Shown: positions 1 through 5,639 of the stretch, piece by piece
Position numbering within the stretch: the stretch's first letter is position 1
How the letters are laid out: the number at the start of each line of letters is the position of its first letter
Source of the DNA: Elusimicrobiota bacterium
GTDB taxonomy: Bacteria; Elusimicrobiota; Elusimicrobia; UBA1565; UBA9628
Assembly: GCA_016194625.1 (NCBI GenBank)
Contig: JACQBB010000177.1
Coordinates: 1-9,829 of the forward strand
Direction: 5' to 3'
DNA length: 9,829 nucleotides
Position numbers and translations under genes: made by a program
Notes under the pieces: model-generated
What the model saw: only the letters and a program-made list of their open reading frames with translations
Told to the model about the DNA's origin: nothing
Database searches by the model: none

Positions 1-992
1 AGGCCGCCGATCGCGACCGAGGTCTGCGTGGACGCGGTCACCGACGAGAAGGCCACGCCGTCAGTGCTCTGCCAGACGCGGTACGCGGTCCCCGCGGGGT
101 CGCCGTTGGCGCTCCAGGAGAGGACGAAGGTCCCCGACGAGACGGCCGACGACGAGAGCGCCACCGGCGGGGCGGCCAGCGTCGCGGTCGAGCCCAGCGC
201 CGCGAAGGCGGAGCAGCCTCCTCCGCCGCCGCACTCGTCGACGAACAGGAAATAGGTGGTGTTCGGGTCCAAGCCGGCCAGCGTGGCCGTGCTGGAGGCG
301 GTCATCGAGGACGCGGCGACGGAGACCGGCGGGTTGGCCGAGGCCGTGGACGCGATCAGGAGATAATCCGTGGCGCCGGCGACCGCGCCCCAGCCCACGG
401 TCATCGACGAGAGCCCGACCGTCAAGAACGCCCCGGAGGAAGGCAGCGGGTGAGACGAGGCCGCCGCCGCGAAGTTGTTGAGGTTGCGCGCGGGCGCGGC
501 GGTGCGGCTCCAGACCCCCTTGAAGGTGGTGCTGTCCTTCTCGCGGATCGCGAAGTAGTAGGTGACGTTCGGCGTCAGCCCGGACACGACGAAGCCGGCC
601 GCGCCGCCGCCGGCTCCGGGCGCGGGCGGGACGCTCGGGGAGAAGGCCGAGAGGAGGGAGTTGGTGCTGAACGCGACGTCGTCGACGATCTGCGCCACGC
701 TCGAGGCGCGGACGTCGTACGCGTACGGGGCGACGCCCACGGAGTGGTACGGCTCGGTCCAGGAGAGGGCGATCGTGCCGGCGCCCGCGCCCGGGGTCGC
801 CGTCAGGTCCGTGATGGGGGAGATCGCCTGGATGCTCACGTTGATGTTCAACTGCGCCGAGGACGCCGCGCGCGCGGACGGAGCTCCGCCCAGGAACGCC
901 GCGGCGAGCGGCGCCCAGAACGCGGCGCTGCGGGCCGCTTTTTCAGCGGTCCCGCGCAGCCGACGCAGAGCTTCCAAAAGTTCCTTCCTCAT
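1..992 (-). CDS. Secreted fibronectin type III (FN3) repeat protein, C-terminus beyond window
   Basis: The reading frame opens at an ATG (992-990) and is still open at base 1, giving 330 residues of an incomplete protein. Residues 1-42 form a signal peptide: a basic n-region (MRKELLEALRRLR), a hydrophobic core near 23-36 and an A-R-A cleavage site near 42. After a short strand (LNINVSI) come FN3-like modules at about 58-165, 170-275 and 277 onward. Each shows the FN3 pattern of a Trp in strand B (LSW, VGW, LSW) and a late Tyr-rich strand (LTPNVTYYF at 139-147, LDPNTTYFL at 241-249). A Cys-Gly5-Cys loop sits at 254-260. Composition is rich in Ser, Thr and Ala. A weak GGAG lies 4 nt before the ATG. 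It follows the previous gene by 18 nt and is probably the last visible gene of the 3568-to-1 operon. A surface or adhesive role is inferred; no enzymatic motif is visible. Confidence 0.9.
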   Translation of the reverse strand, partial: MRKELLEALRRLRGTAEKAARSAAFWAPLAAAFLGGAPSARAASSAQLNINVSIQAISPITDLTATPGAGAGTIALSWTEPYHSVGVAPYAYDVRASSVAQIVDDVAFSTNSLLSAFSPSVPPAPGAGGGAAGFVVSGLTPNVTYYFAIREKDSTTFKGVWSRTAAPARNLNNFAAAASSHPLPSSGAFLTVGLSSMTVGWGAVAGATDYLLIASTASANPPVSVAASSMTASSTATLAGLDPNTTYFLFVDECGGGGGCSAFAALGSTATLAAPPVALSSSAVSSGTFVLSWSANGDPAGTAYRVWQSTDGVAFSSVTASTQTSVAIGG

Positions 993-1010
993 CCGGCTCC
1001 GAGGGCAGGC

Positions 1011-1907
1011 TCAGCGAGCCCGCAAATGCTCTTCCTCCCAGCGCGAAGTGTCCGTCGTCAGCACGAACCAGCGTCTCGTCACGCGCCCGCCCGCCTCGGC
1101 GTCGGCCGCGACGACGAAGGCGAACTTCCGCCCCGCGTAGCGCTCCTGCCTCGGCACGGCCGCCTCGAGCCGCGCCGAGCCGATGGCTCCCGCGCGGACC
1201 TCGACGACGCTCGGCGTGAGGCGCAGCCAGCGCGGGTTCGGGGCGGGCTCGTAGCCCTCCGGGATCCGCGCGTCCTCGTCCCACTCCCTCGCCGGCGTGA
1301 GCGACACCTTGAGCGTCTCGTCGCCCGCGTCGATGAGCTTCAGCGTCGCCGCTCCTCCGCCGGCACGCGGCGGAGACACGGTGAACCCGGGACGGTCCGC
1401 CCAGCCGCCGGGGGGGGCCGCACCCGACGCCAAGCGCGCTCCGACCGTCAGGAGCGCCCGGGTCTTCAACGACAGCGACGCCCCGGCGCGGTCGCGACCC
1501 GTCGCCACGACGTCGATCTCGTACTGCCCGCCGTCCGGCGCCATCGACTCCGGCACCGTCACGACGAGGTCCGCCTCCGCGGCTCCGTCCGGTCCGAGCT
1601 CCGCGCCCGACGGCGTCGGACGCAGGCGCACGCTCTCCGGATGAGGCCACGGCTCGTAGCCGTCCTTGCACCCTCCGGGAGGAGGGAGGACGACCTCGAA
1701 CTCCACGCTCGCGGGATCGCGGCCGGAGTTTTCCACGCGGAGCCTTCGGCCCGTCGCCTTGGAATAGACGACCTCCGTCCCCGGGGCGGCGTCGCCCAGG
1801 AACGACTCGGCCGCCGAGCTCCGCAGGCTCAGGGCATGGCTCGGCCCGGCCCCGACGAGGGCCAGGCTCAGGACGGCGACCCGCAAGGGCGCCGCGCGCG
1901 TTCTCAC
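1011..1907 (-). CDS. Secreted protein with two Ig-like modules (paralogue of 2633-3568)
   Basis: This is a 298-residue protein. The start is a GTG with GGAGG 4 nt upstream; no better in-frame start is visible. A signal peptide covers about residues 1-25 (basic MRTR, hydrophobic core, cleavage near S-H-A). The mature part has two similar beta-rich halves. Half 1 (about 45-155) contains GYEPWPHPESVRL at 83-95 and a VTVPE strand; half 2 (about 170-287) contains GYEPAPNPRWLRL at 218-230, an AAVP strand and GRKFAFVV at 259-266. The second half aligns by eye with the C-terminal half of the 311-residue protein two genes upstream (NPRWL/NPQWL, GRKFAFVV/GKKYLFIV, RRWFVLTTDT/YYRLLVDT). No catalytic motif is seen. 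Modules of this type (Ig-like, with P..G.kf strands) are typical of periplasmic or surface scaffold and chaperone-like proteins; that role is inferred. A run of eight C residues on the coding strand lies at codons for A-P-P-G near residues 164-167. Confidence 0.9.
   Translation of the reverse strand: MRTRAAPLRVAVLSLALVGAGPSHALSLRSSAAESFLGDAAPGTEVVYSKATGRRLRVENSGRDPASVEFEVVLPPPGGCKDGYEPWPHPESVRLRPTPSGAELGPDGAAEADLVVTVPESMAPDGGQYEIDVVATGRDRAGASLSLKTRALLTVGARLASGAAPPGGWADRPGFTVSPPRAGGGAATLKLIDAGDETLKVSLTPAREWDEDARIPEGYEPAPNPRWLRLTPSVVEVRAGAIGSARLEAAVPRQERYAGRKFAFVVAADAEAGGRVTRRWFVLTTDTSRWEEEHLRAR
1410..1417 (-). repeat. Homopolymer C8 tract (coding strand) inside the Ig-like protein gene
   Basis: Eight G residues on the + strand form eight C residues in the coding strand of the 1011-1907 gene. 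The frame is intact here. A slip of one base would truncate the second module of a secreted protein, so the tract is a possible phase-variation site, although a tract of eight is short and this genome is GC-rich. Confidence 0.55.
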
Positions 1908-1916
1908 GCGTCCTCC

Positions 1917-1935
1917 ATCGGGATGGTCACCCGAT
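1917..1935 (-). other. Intercistronic inverted repeat between the small protein and the second Ig-like protein
   Basis: ATCGGG (1917-1922) and CCCGAT (1930-1935) form a perfect 6-bp stem with a 7-nt loop. In the transcript it begins at the last base of the upstream stop codon and ends next to the GGAGG that serves the downstream GTG start. It could tune translation of the downstream gene or mark an RNA processing site. It has no T-run and is not a terminator candidate. Confidence 0.4.
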
Positions 1936-2564
1936 CAGAACGCGGTCACCACCACGGGGACGACCTGGACGCCGGTGTACGAGGTCGACGTCGGGTACGT
2001 CAGCTTCCAGCACAGCGCGCGCGACGAGCTCGCGCTCATCCGGTTCGTCGACGTGTTGTCCGGCTGCGACGCCGCGCCGCCCAGGCTGGTGTCGGCCAGC
2101 ACCGTCGCGGTGTACGGCGTCTGCGTCGCGCTCGTCAGCGCAGGCGCCACGTTCGGGTCCGCGAAGTTCGCGGTCGCGCACGAGGCCTGGCCGTTGGCGA
2201 TGAACACCGCCTGCAGCTTCACCGCGTCCACGCCCGCCGTCGTCGCGATCGACCAGCCCGCCGAACCCGTCGCCGAGTCGAACGAGCTCGCCGGCGCCGT
2301 CAGCTCCCAACGCTCGGCGATGTAGCCCGAGTCGTTGACCACCGCCGTCGTCGCGCCCGCCACCTGGAACGACGCCGTCCCGTCGAACGTCGCCGCGTAC
2401 GAGCTCGTGCGCACCGAGCTGACGCTCACCGACAGGTTGTTGCTGATCGTCACGTCGATGTTCAGGTACGACGGGCTGCCGACGCCCGCCGCCTGCGCCT
2501 TCACGCCCAACGCCGCGACCGCCAGCAGCGCCGCTCCCAGCCACTTCATCGTCCGGTTGTTCAT
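1935..2564 (-). CDS. Small secreted beta-rich protein with two W-x-L motifs, candidate surface subunit
   Basis: This 209-residue protein starts at an ATG with AAAGGAG 9 nt upstream, the best ribosome site in the operon. Residues 1-25 are a signal peptide (MNNRTMKW, hydrophobic core, A-Q-A cleavage). The mature 184 residues are rich in Ser, Thr, Ala and Val with alternating beta-strand patterns (YLNIDVTISNNLSVSVSSV at 33-51). Two tryptophan motifs stand out: RWELTAP at 85-91 and CWKLTYP at 185-191, the second close to the C-terminus. Cys129 and Cys185 could form a disulfide. The chain ends in an alternating hydrophobic strand with a terminal Phe (VVPVVVTAF), as seen in some outer-membrane or strand-exchanging proteins. 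The spacing of a first W-x-L and a C-terminal W-x-L resembles Firmicutes WxL surface domains, but this is only a pattern match. It lies between two paralogous Ig-like genes, consistent with a subunit handled or anchored by them. No family can be named with certainty. Confidence 0.9.
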   Translation of the reverse strand: MNNRTMKWLGAALLAVAALGVKAQAAGVGSPSYLNIDVTISNNLSVSVSSVRTSSYAATFDGTASFQVAGATTAVVNDSGYIAERWELTAPASSFDSATGSAGWSIATTAGVDAVKLQAVFIANGQASCATANFADPNVAPALTSATQTPYTATVLADTSLGGAASQPDNTSTNRMSASSSRALCWKLTYPTSTSYTGVQVVPVVVTAF

Positions 2565-2573
2565 TTTTGTCGT

Positions 2574-2580
2574 CTCCTTT
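2574..2580 (-). promoter_or_regulatory. Strong Shine-Dalgarno site for the small secreted protein
   Basis: AAAGGAG on the minus strand lies 9 nt before the ATG at 2564 and fixes that start over the next in-frame ATG at 2549. It is stronger than the sites of the two downstream genes, which suggests the small protein is made in larger amounts. Confidence 0.75.
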
Positions 2581-2592
2581 CGGTGCGTCTCA

Positions 2593-2627
2593 CGACGCTC
2601 TCGCGTCGGCCCGTCTGTTCACGACGG
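2593..2627 (-). other. Two consecutive hairpins in the 68-nt intercistronic gap
   Basis: Read on the minus strand, the gap after the first Ig-like gene contains CCGTC-(7 nt)-GACGG (2627-2611) and then a 6-bp stem CGACGC-GAGA-GCGTCG (2608-2593) closed by a GNRA-type tetraloop. Both lie just ahead of the Shine-Dalgarno site of the small protein. Such structures can protect the 5' end of a processed mRNA. No T-run follows, so they are not intrinsic terminators. Confidence 0.45.
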
Positions 2628-2632
2628 ATCGG

Positions 2633-3568
2633 TCACTTCTTGCCGGCGTCCACGGCGTTCAGCGTGTCCACGAGCAGGCGGTAGTACACCCGCGTCGGGA
2701 TCTTCTGCTCGAGCACCTCGAAGCTCACGATGAACAGGTACTTCTTTCCGCGGTTCTCCGGACGGTCGGGGATGTCGAGCGAGAGGCCGATGTCGGCGAT
2801 GCTGTTGCCGTCGACCTTCACGACGGATTTCTCCGGCGTCAGCCACTGCGGGTTGCTCGCCGCTTCGGAACCGGCGGGGGGTATCACCATGCTCTCCCAC
2901 ACCGGGATGGAGCGCACGCGGAAGTTCAGCGCGCGATCGTTCGGGTTGACCATCTTGACCGCGATCTTGCGCTCCTTGCGCAGGTCCACCTTGCGGCCGA
3001 GCGGGATGTCGGACACGGCCGCGTTCACCGGCAGGACCGTGAAATCCAGGTTCGCCACGGCCTCGTCCACGAACTTCTTCTTCAGCTCCTCCTCGGTCGG
3101 AGGCGTGCTGTCGATCCAGAGCAGCAGGTGGCTGCGCAGGCCGACCTGGAGCGCGCGCGGATCGATCGTGTGGCTCCAGACGTCCGCCTGGAAGCGGCGC
3201 CCGAGCAGCGCCGCGTCGTTGGGGATCGCGATGACGAGGTCCGTCACCGCCTCGCGGTTCGGAGGGATCGTGAAGGTGCTCTGCTGGACCTGCACCCAAT
3301 CGCGGCTCGGGATCTCCTCGTAGCCGGGGCTCAGCACCGACACGCGAGAGGTCTCGATCCGTATCTCCGACTCGTCGTCGCCGGTGTTGACGACGCGCAG
3401 CGGGAGGTTCAGCAGCTTGTACATCGAGTACGTCTGGCCGATCTTCAGGCCGCGGATCACGACCTCTCCGAGCGGGGTCCGCAGACCGCCTCTCGCGTGG
3501 GCGGCGGAGGCGGCCGCGGCCATCGTCAGGATCGCCAGCGCCGCCGTCCGGAAGTTCTTCGCGCGCAT
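2633..3568 (-). CDS. Secreted protein with two Ig-like modules, first gene of the surface operon
   Basis: This 311-residue protein starts at an ATG with AAGGAG 8 nt upstream. A signal peptide covers about residues 1-25 (MRAKNFR, hydrophobic core, A-H-A cleavage). Module 1 (about 30-152) has LKIGQTYSM, a strand PLRVVNTGDDESEIRI at 56-71, PGYEEIPSRDWVQV at 81-94 and the strand LVIAIP at 111-116. A charged linker (PPTEEELKKKF, 156-166) leads to module 2 (about 172-302), with IAVKMVNPNDRALNFRV at 202-218, NPQWLTPEKSVVKV at 239-252, LSLDIP and GKKYLFIVSFEV. The modules resemble each other and those of the 1011-1907 product. The 'lower P / G-k-y-x-f' pattern is like DUF916-type or PapD-like Ig folds; I infer a periplasmic or surface scaffold or chaperone role. 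There is no C-terminal membrane anchor, unlike Firmicutes DUF916 proteins. It heads the operon and is divergent from the ligase gene. Confidence 0.92.
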   Translation of the reverse strand: MRAKNFRTAALAILTMAAAASAAHARGGLRTPLGEVVIRGLKIGQTYSMYKLLNLPLRVVNTGDDESEIRIETSRVSVLSPGYEEIPSRDWVQVQQSTFTIPPNREAVTDLVIAIPNDAALLGRRFQADVWSHTIDPRALQVGLRSHLLLWIDSTPPTEEELKKKFVDEAVANLDFTVLPVNAAVSDIPLGRKVDLRKERKIAVKMVNPNDRALNFRVRSIPVWESMVIPPAGSEAASNPQWLTPEKSVVKVDGNSIADIGLSLDIPDRPENRGKKYLFIVSFEVLEQKIPTRVYYRLLVDTLNAVDAGKK

Positions 3569-3576
3569 TCTATAGT

Positions 3577-3582
3577 CTCCTT
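3577..3582 (-). promoter_or_regulatory. Shine-Dalgarno site for the first operon gene
   Basis: AAGGAG on the minus strand, 8 nt before the ATG at 3568, supports that start. Confidence 0.7.
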
Positions 3583-3698
3583 GTCTCGGGTTCGACCTGC
3601 TCGCGTAGTGTACCTACATAGCATCGGGCGGGCCGGGCCTCCCGGCGCATGAATTGAGAAGGAGTTTTCGCACATTCTTCGCATATAAGACGTTCTCT

Positions 3699-3773
3699 GA
3701 TGACAATGGATGATACTCGACGATACTGAATGAACTGACTTAATAAGACCGACGAGTGTCATCTACTATCATC
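3699..3773. repeat. Array of 10-bp repeats in two inverted blocks, candidate operator
   Basis: Three head-to-tail decamers lie on the plus strand: GATGACAATG (3699-3708), GATGATACTC (3709-3718) and GACGATACTG (3719-3728). Two lie head-to-tail on the minus strand: GATGATAGTA (3773-3764) and GATGACACTC (3763-3754). The approximate consensus is GATGAYACTS. The 10-bp period places copies on the same face of the helix. The blocks are inverted around a 25-bp spacer, so 3699-3719 and 3753-3773 could also form a long imperfect hairpin. The array sits between divergent transcription units and about 20 bp upstream of the -35 of the ligase promoter, as expected for a cooperative regulator-binding site. 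Confidence 0.6.
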
Positions 3774-3793
3774 TTCTTAAAAAACGCCCGGCG

Positions 3794-3821
3794 TCGACGG
3801 TCCCGGCGAATTTGCTACAGT
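3794..3821 (+). promoter_or_regulatory. Probable extended -10 promoter of the ligase gene
   Basis: TGC-TACAGT (3813-3821) is an extended -10 box (TACAGT matches TATAAT at 4 of 6). TCGACG (3794-3799) matches TTGACA at 4 of 6, with a 16-bp spacer. Transcription would start near 3828, giving a leader of about 26 nt before the ATG at 3854. This argues against the in-frame TTG at 3812 as translation start, because that codon lies inside the promoter. Confidence 0.5.
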
Positions 3822-3828
3822 CCGGGGC

Positions 3829-3844
3829 GCTCGGGCGCCCGAGC
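3829..3844 (+). other. Perfect 16-bp palindrome in the ligase leader
   Basis: GCTCGGGC followed directly by GCCCGAGC is a perfect palindrome. It begins at the predicted transcription start and ends 9 nt before the ATG, where a Shine-Dalgarno site would be expected; none is visible. It may be a repressor operator at +1 or a 5'-end hairpin that blocks or protects the leader. Confidence 0.5.
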
Positions 3845-3853
3845 CGCCCGCCC

Positions 3854-5626
3854 ATGACCCGAACGACGCGCGCCGGACTGCTCCTCGCCATCGCCGGCGG
3901 CCAACTGGCCGTCGCGCCCGCCTTCGCCGAGGCCTACACGCTCCCGAAGCTCTTCTTCCTCGCGCTCGGGGCCGCCGTGGCCTGGGCGGGACTGGCCGGC
4001 CGCGGGGCGCGGAGCACCGGACTCGACCGCCCCGTCGCCGCGCTGTGGCTGGCGATGCTCGCGGCGACGGCCGTCTCGGTCGATCCCGCGGCGAGCGCGC
4101 TGGGGATGCACCCCCAGCAGTTCTACGGCCTCCTGCCTCTGGCCCTCGTCGCCGCGCTGTACTACGCCGCGGCGGCCGCCGGCGCGGAAGGGGAGGAGCC
4201 CGTCGCGGACGCGTTCATCCTGCTGGCCGCCGCCCTGGCGGCCTTCGCCGTCGCCCAGCGCGCGGCGGGCCGCCCGATCCTGACCGGAGAGCCGCTGCCG
4301 GAAGGCTATCGGGTCACTTCGACCATCGGCAACCCGGTGATGCTCGGCGGCTGCCTGGCCTTCCTGCTGCCCTTCGTCCTGCGCGGCGCGCTCGGCCCGC
4401 GCCCGCGCGTCCCGCGCGCGCTGCTCCCGCTGGTCGTCGTCGGCCTGGCGCTGACCTGGGCGCGCGGCGCGTGGGCGAGCGCCGAGCTCGCCTGCGGCCT
4501 GTACCTCGTCTTCGACGGCCGCGTCCGCGTCGACGCGCGCCGCGCGCGCGCGCTGGGCCTGGCGTGCGCGGTCGCCGCGGCCCCGGCGTACCTCCTGCTC
4601 CAGCGGCGCCTCGCCAAGGGCGACAGCGACTCGATGCGCGTCGAGATGCTGAAAGCGGCGCCGCCGATGCTCGCGGAGCGGCCGTGGCTGGGCTGGGGAC
4701 CGGACACGTACATGATCCCGTTCCGCCGGCACAAGACCGACCGCTGGGTGAAGGTCTCGCACGCGACCTTCGTGCTCCAGCTCAGCGCGCACGACGACCT
4801 GCTCCAGGCCGCGGTCACGCTCGGCTTGCCCGGGCTCGCCGCGTACCTCTGGCTGCTCGCGGCGGCCGCCGCGGCGTTCCGGCGGCGGCTCTCCGCCCCG
4901 GACGCCGGCTTCGCCGCCGCCGCCGCCGCGGGCCTGGCGGGACTGTTCCTGCAGGCGAAGGTCAACCCGGTGACGCCGTCGACGCTGGCGCTCGCCGCGA
5001 TCGCGACGGGCCTGGCGCTGCGCCGCGCGCCCGCGGCGCCGAGACCCGCCGGCCGCGCCGCCGCGGCGGCCGCCGCGCTGGCGCTCGCCGCCGCGACGGC
5101 CCTCCTCGTCCGTCTCGGCCGGGCGGACCTCCTGTTCAAGCGCGGCCTCGACCGGGTCAACGCCGCCAAGGGCGTCGACGCGGGGTTCATGGCCGGAGTG
5201 GGGGACATCAAGCGCGCGACCGAGCTGAACCCGTGGTCGCTGAACTACCTGTCGCAGCGCTGCGAGCTGATCTTCCGCGTCTCGCGCGTGACGCCTCCCG
5301 AGCAGGGCAAGCAGCTCATCGACAAGACGCTCGAGCTGACCGCGGCCGCGCTGCGCCTGCACCCGGGCAACCCGACCGCGCACGAGCTGCGCTCGACGGC
5401 GCTGACGCTGGCGGCGCGCTTCGGCGCGGACACGATGCGCGAGGCGTTCGCCGAGATCAAGACCGCGTCGGCGATGGACCCGACGCTGACCTTCTCGCTG
5501 CGGCGGCGCATGGACCTGGCGCGGGCGCTGAACGACCGCGAGGAGTTCGAGCGCGCGAAGGCCGACTACCTGCGGGTGATCGTCCTCACCAACGAAGTCC
5601 CCGACTGGAACCCGATCGTCCTCTGA
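3854..5626 (+). CDS. O-antigen ligase/polymerase-family membrane protein with C-terminal TPR-like domain
   Basis: From the ATG at 3854 this is 590 residues; an in-frame TTG at 3812 would add 14 but lies inside the likely promoter. About ten hydrophobic segments fill residues 8-390, and one more lies at 401-420. Family hallmarks are visible: GNPVMLGGCLAFLLP at 159-173, TWARGAWAS at 201-209 (the TxxRGA motif with the conserved Arg204), ERPWLGWGPDTY at 275-286 at the start of the large outer loop, and SAHDDLLQAAVTLGLPGL at 311-328 with the conserved His313. WaaL, Wzy and PglL proteins use this Arg/His pair to transfer or polymerise glycans from undecaprenyl-diphosphate carriers on the periplasmic side. 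Residues 425-590 are soluble and helical with TPR-like repeats (IKRATELNP, TAAALRLHPGNPTAHE, IKTASAMDP), as in larger ligases that bind an acceptor. Acceptor (lipid A, glycan or protein) cannot be told from sequence. No glycosyltransferase gene is adjacent. It is convergent with the next gene, 6 nt apart. Confidence 0.88.
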   Translation: MTRTTRAGLLLAIAGGQLAVAPAFAEAYTLPKLFFLALGAAVAWAGLAGRGARSTGLDRPVAALWLAMLAATAVSVDPAASALGMHPQQFYGLLPLALVAALYYAAAAAGAEGEEPVADAFILLAAALAAFAVAQRAAGRPILTGEPLPEGYRVTSTIGNPVMLGGCLAFLLPFVLRGALGPRPRVPRALLPLVVVGLALTWARGAWASAELACGLYLVFDGRVRVDARRARALGLACAVAAAPAYLLLQRRLAKGDSDSMRVEMLKAAPPMLAERPWLGWGPDTYMIPFRRHKTDRWVKVSHATFVLQLSAHDDLLQAAVTLGLPGLAAYLWLLAAAAAAFRRRLSAPDAGFAAAAAAGLAGLFLQAKVNPVTPSTLALAAIATGLALRRAPAAPRPAGRAAAAAAALALAAATALLVRLGRADLLFKRGLDRVNAAKGVDAGFMAGVGDIKRATELNPWSLNYLSQRCELIFRVSRVTPPEQGKQLIDKTLELTAAALRLHPGNPTAHELRSTALTLAARFGADTMREAFAEIKTASAMDPTLTFSLRRRMDLARALNDREEFERAKADYLRVIVLTNEVPDWNPIVL

Positions 5627-5639
5627 CGCGCGTCAGGGG
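5620..5639. terminator. Palindrome across two convergent stop codons, possible bidirectional terminator
   Basis: CTGACGCGCGTCAG (5623-5636) is a perfect palindrome containing the TGA of the ligase (5624-5626) and the TGA of the convergent FN3 gene (5635-5633). Pairing extends to CCT/GGG with one T-G wobble, giving arms of up to 10 bp. There is no T-run, so classic intrinsic termination is uncertain. Confidence 0.35.

Larger units (their letters stand above)
3569..3853. other. Divergent intergenic region, AT-rich in its middle
   Basis: These 285 bases separate the surface operon from the ligase gene and contain no convincing gene. The stretch from about 3650 to 3785 is clearly AT-richer than the rest of the window. 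It holds the decamer array (3699-3773), a promoter for the plus strand (3794-3821) and a palindrome (3829-3844). A 6-bp inverted repeat GCCGGG-cct-CCCGGC (3632-3646) lies upstream of the minus-strand operon. I could not identify a convincing minus-strand promoter; TATGTA and TACACT boxes near 3608-3623 have no -35 partner. Confidence 0.7.

Noticed and set aside
450..2684. Long open frame of 744 codons on the plus strand
   Set aside because: It is an Arg-rich shadow of three well-supported minus-strand genes, with no domain, signal peptide or ribosome site. Such frames are common opposite high-GC genes.
3632..3646. Inverted repeat GCCGGG-cct-CCCGGC as a terminator
   Set aside because: No T-run on either side and no gene ending nearby; it lies in a promoter-side region. 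A 6-bp GC palindrome is also likely by chance here.
3526..3762. A 78-codon minus-strand frame in the divergent intergenic region
   Set aside because: It overlaps the signal-peptide end of the first operon gene out of frame, has no ribosome site, and covers the decamer array, which better explains the sequence.
3812..3853. TTG at 3812 as the ligase start
   Set aside because: The codon lies inside the probable extended -10 element, has no ribosome site, and the 14 extra residues precede a natural start of the first membrane segment at the ATG.
3815..5383. A 522-codon minus-strand frame opposite the ligase
   Set aside because: Low-complexity Arg/Gln/Glu composition with no recognisable domain; it is a shadow of the ligase.
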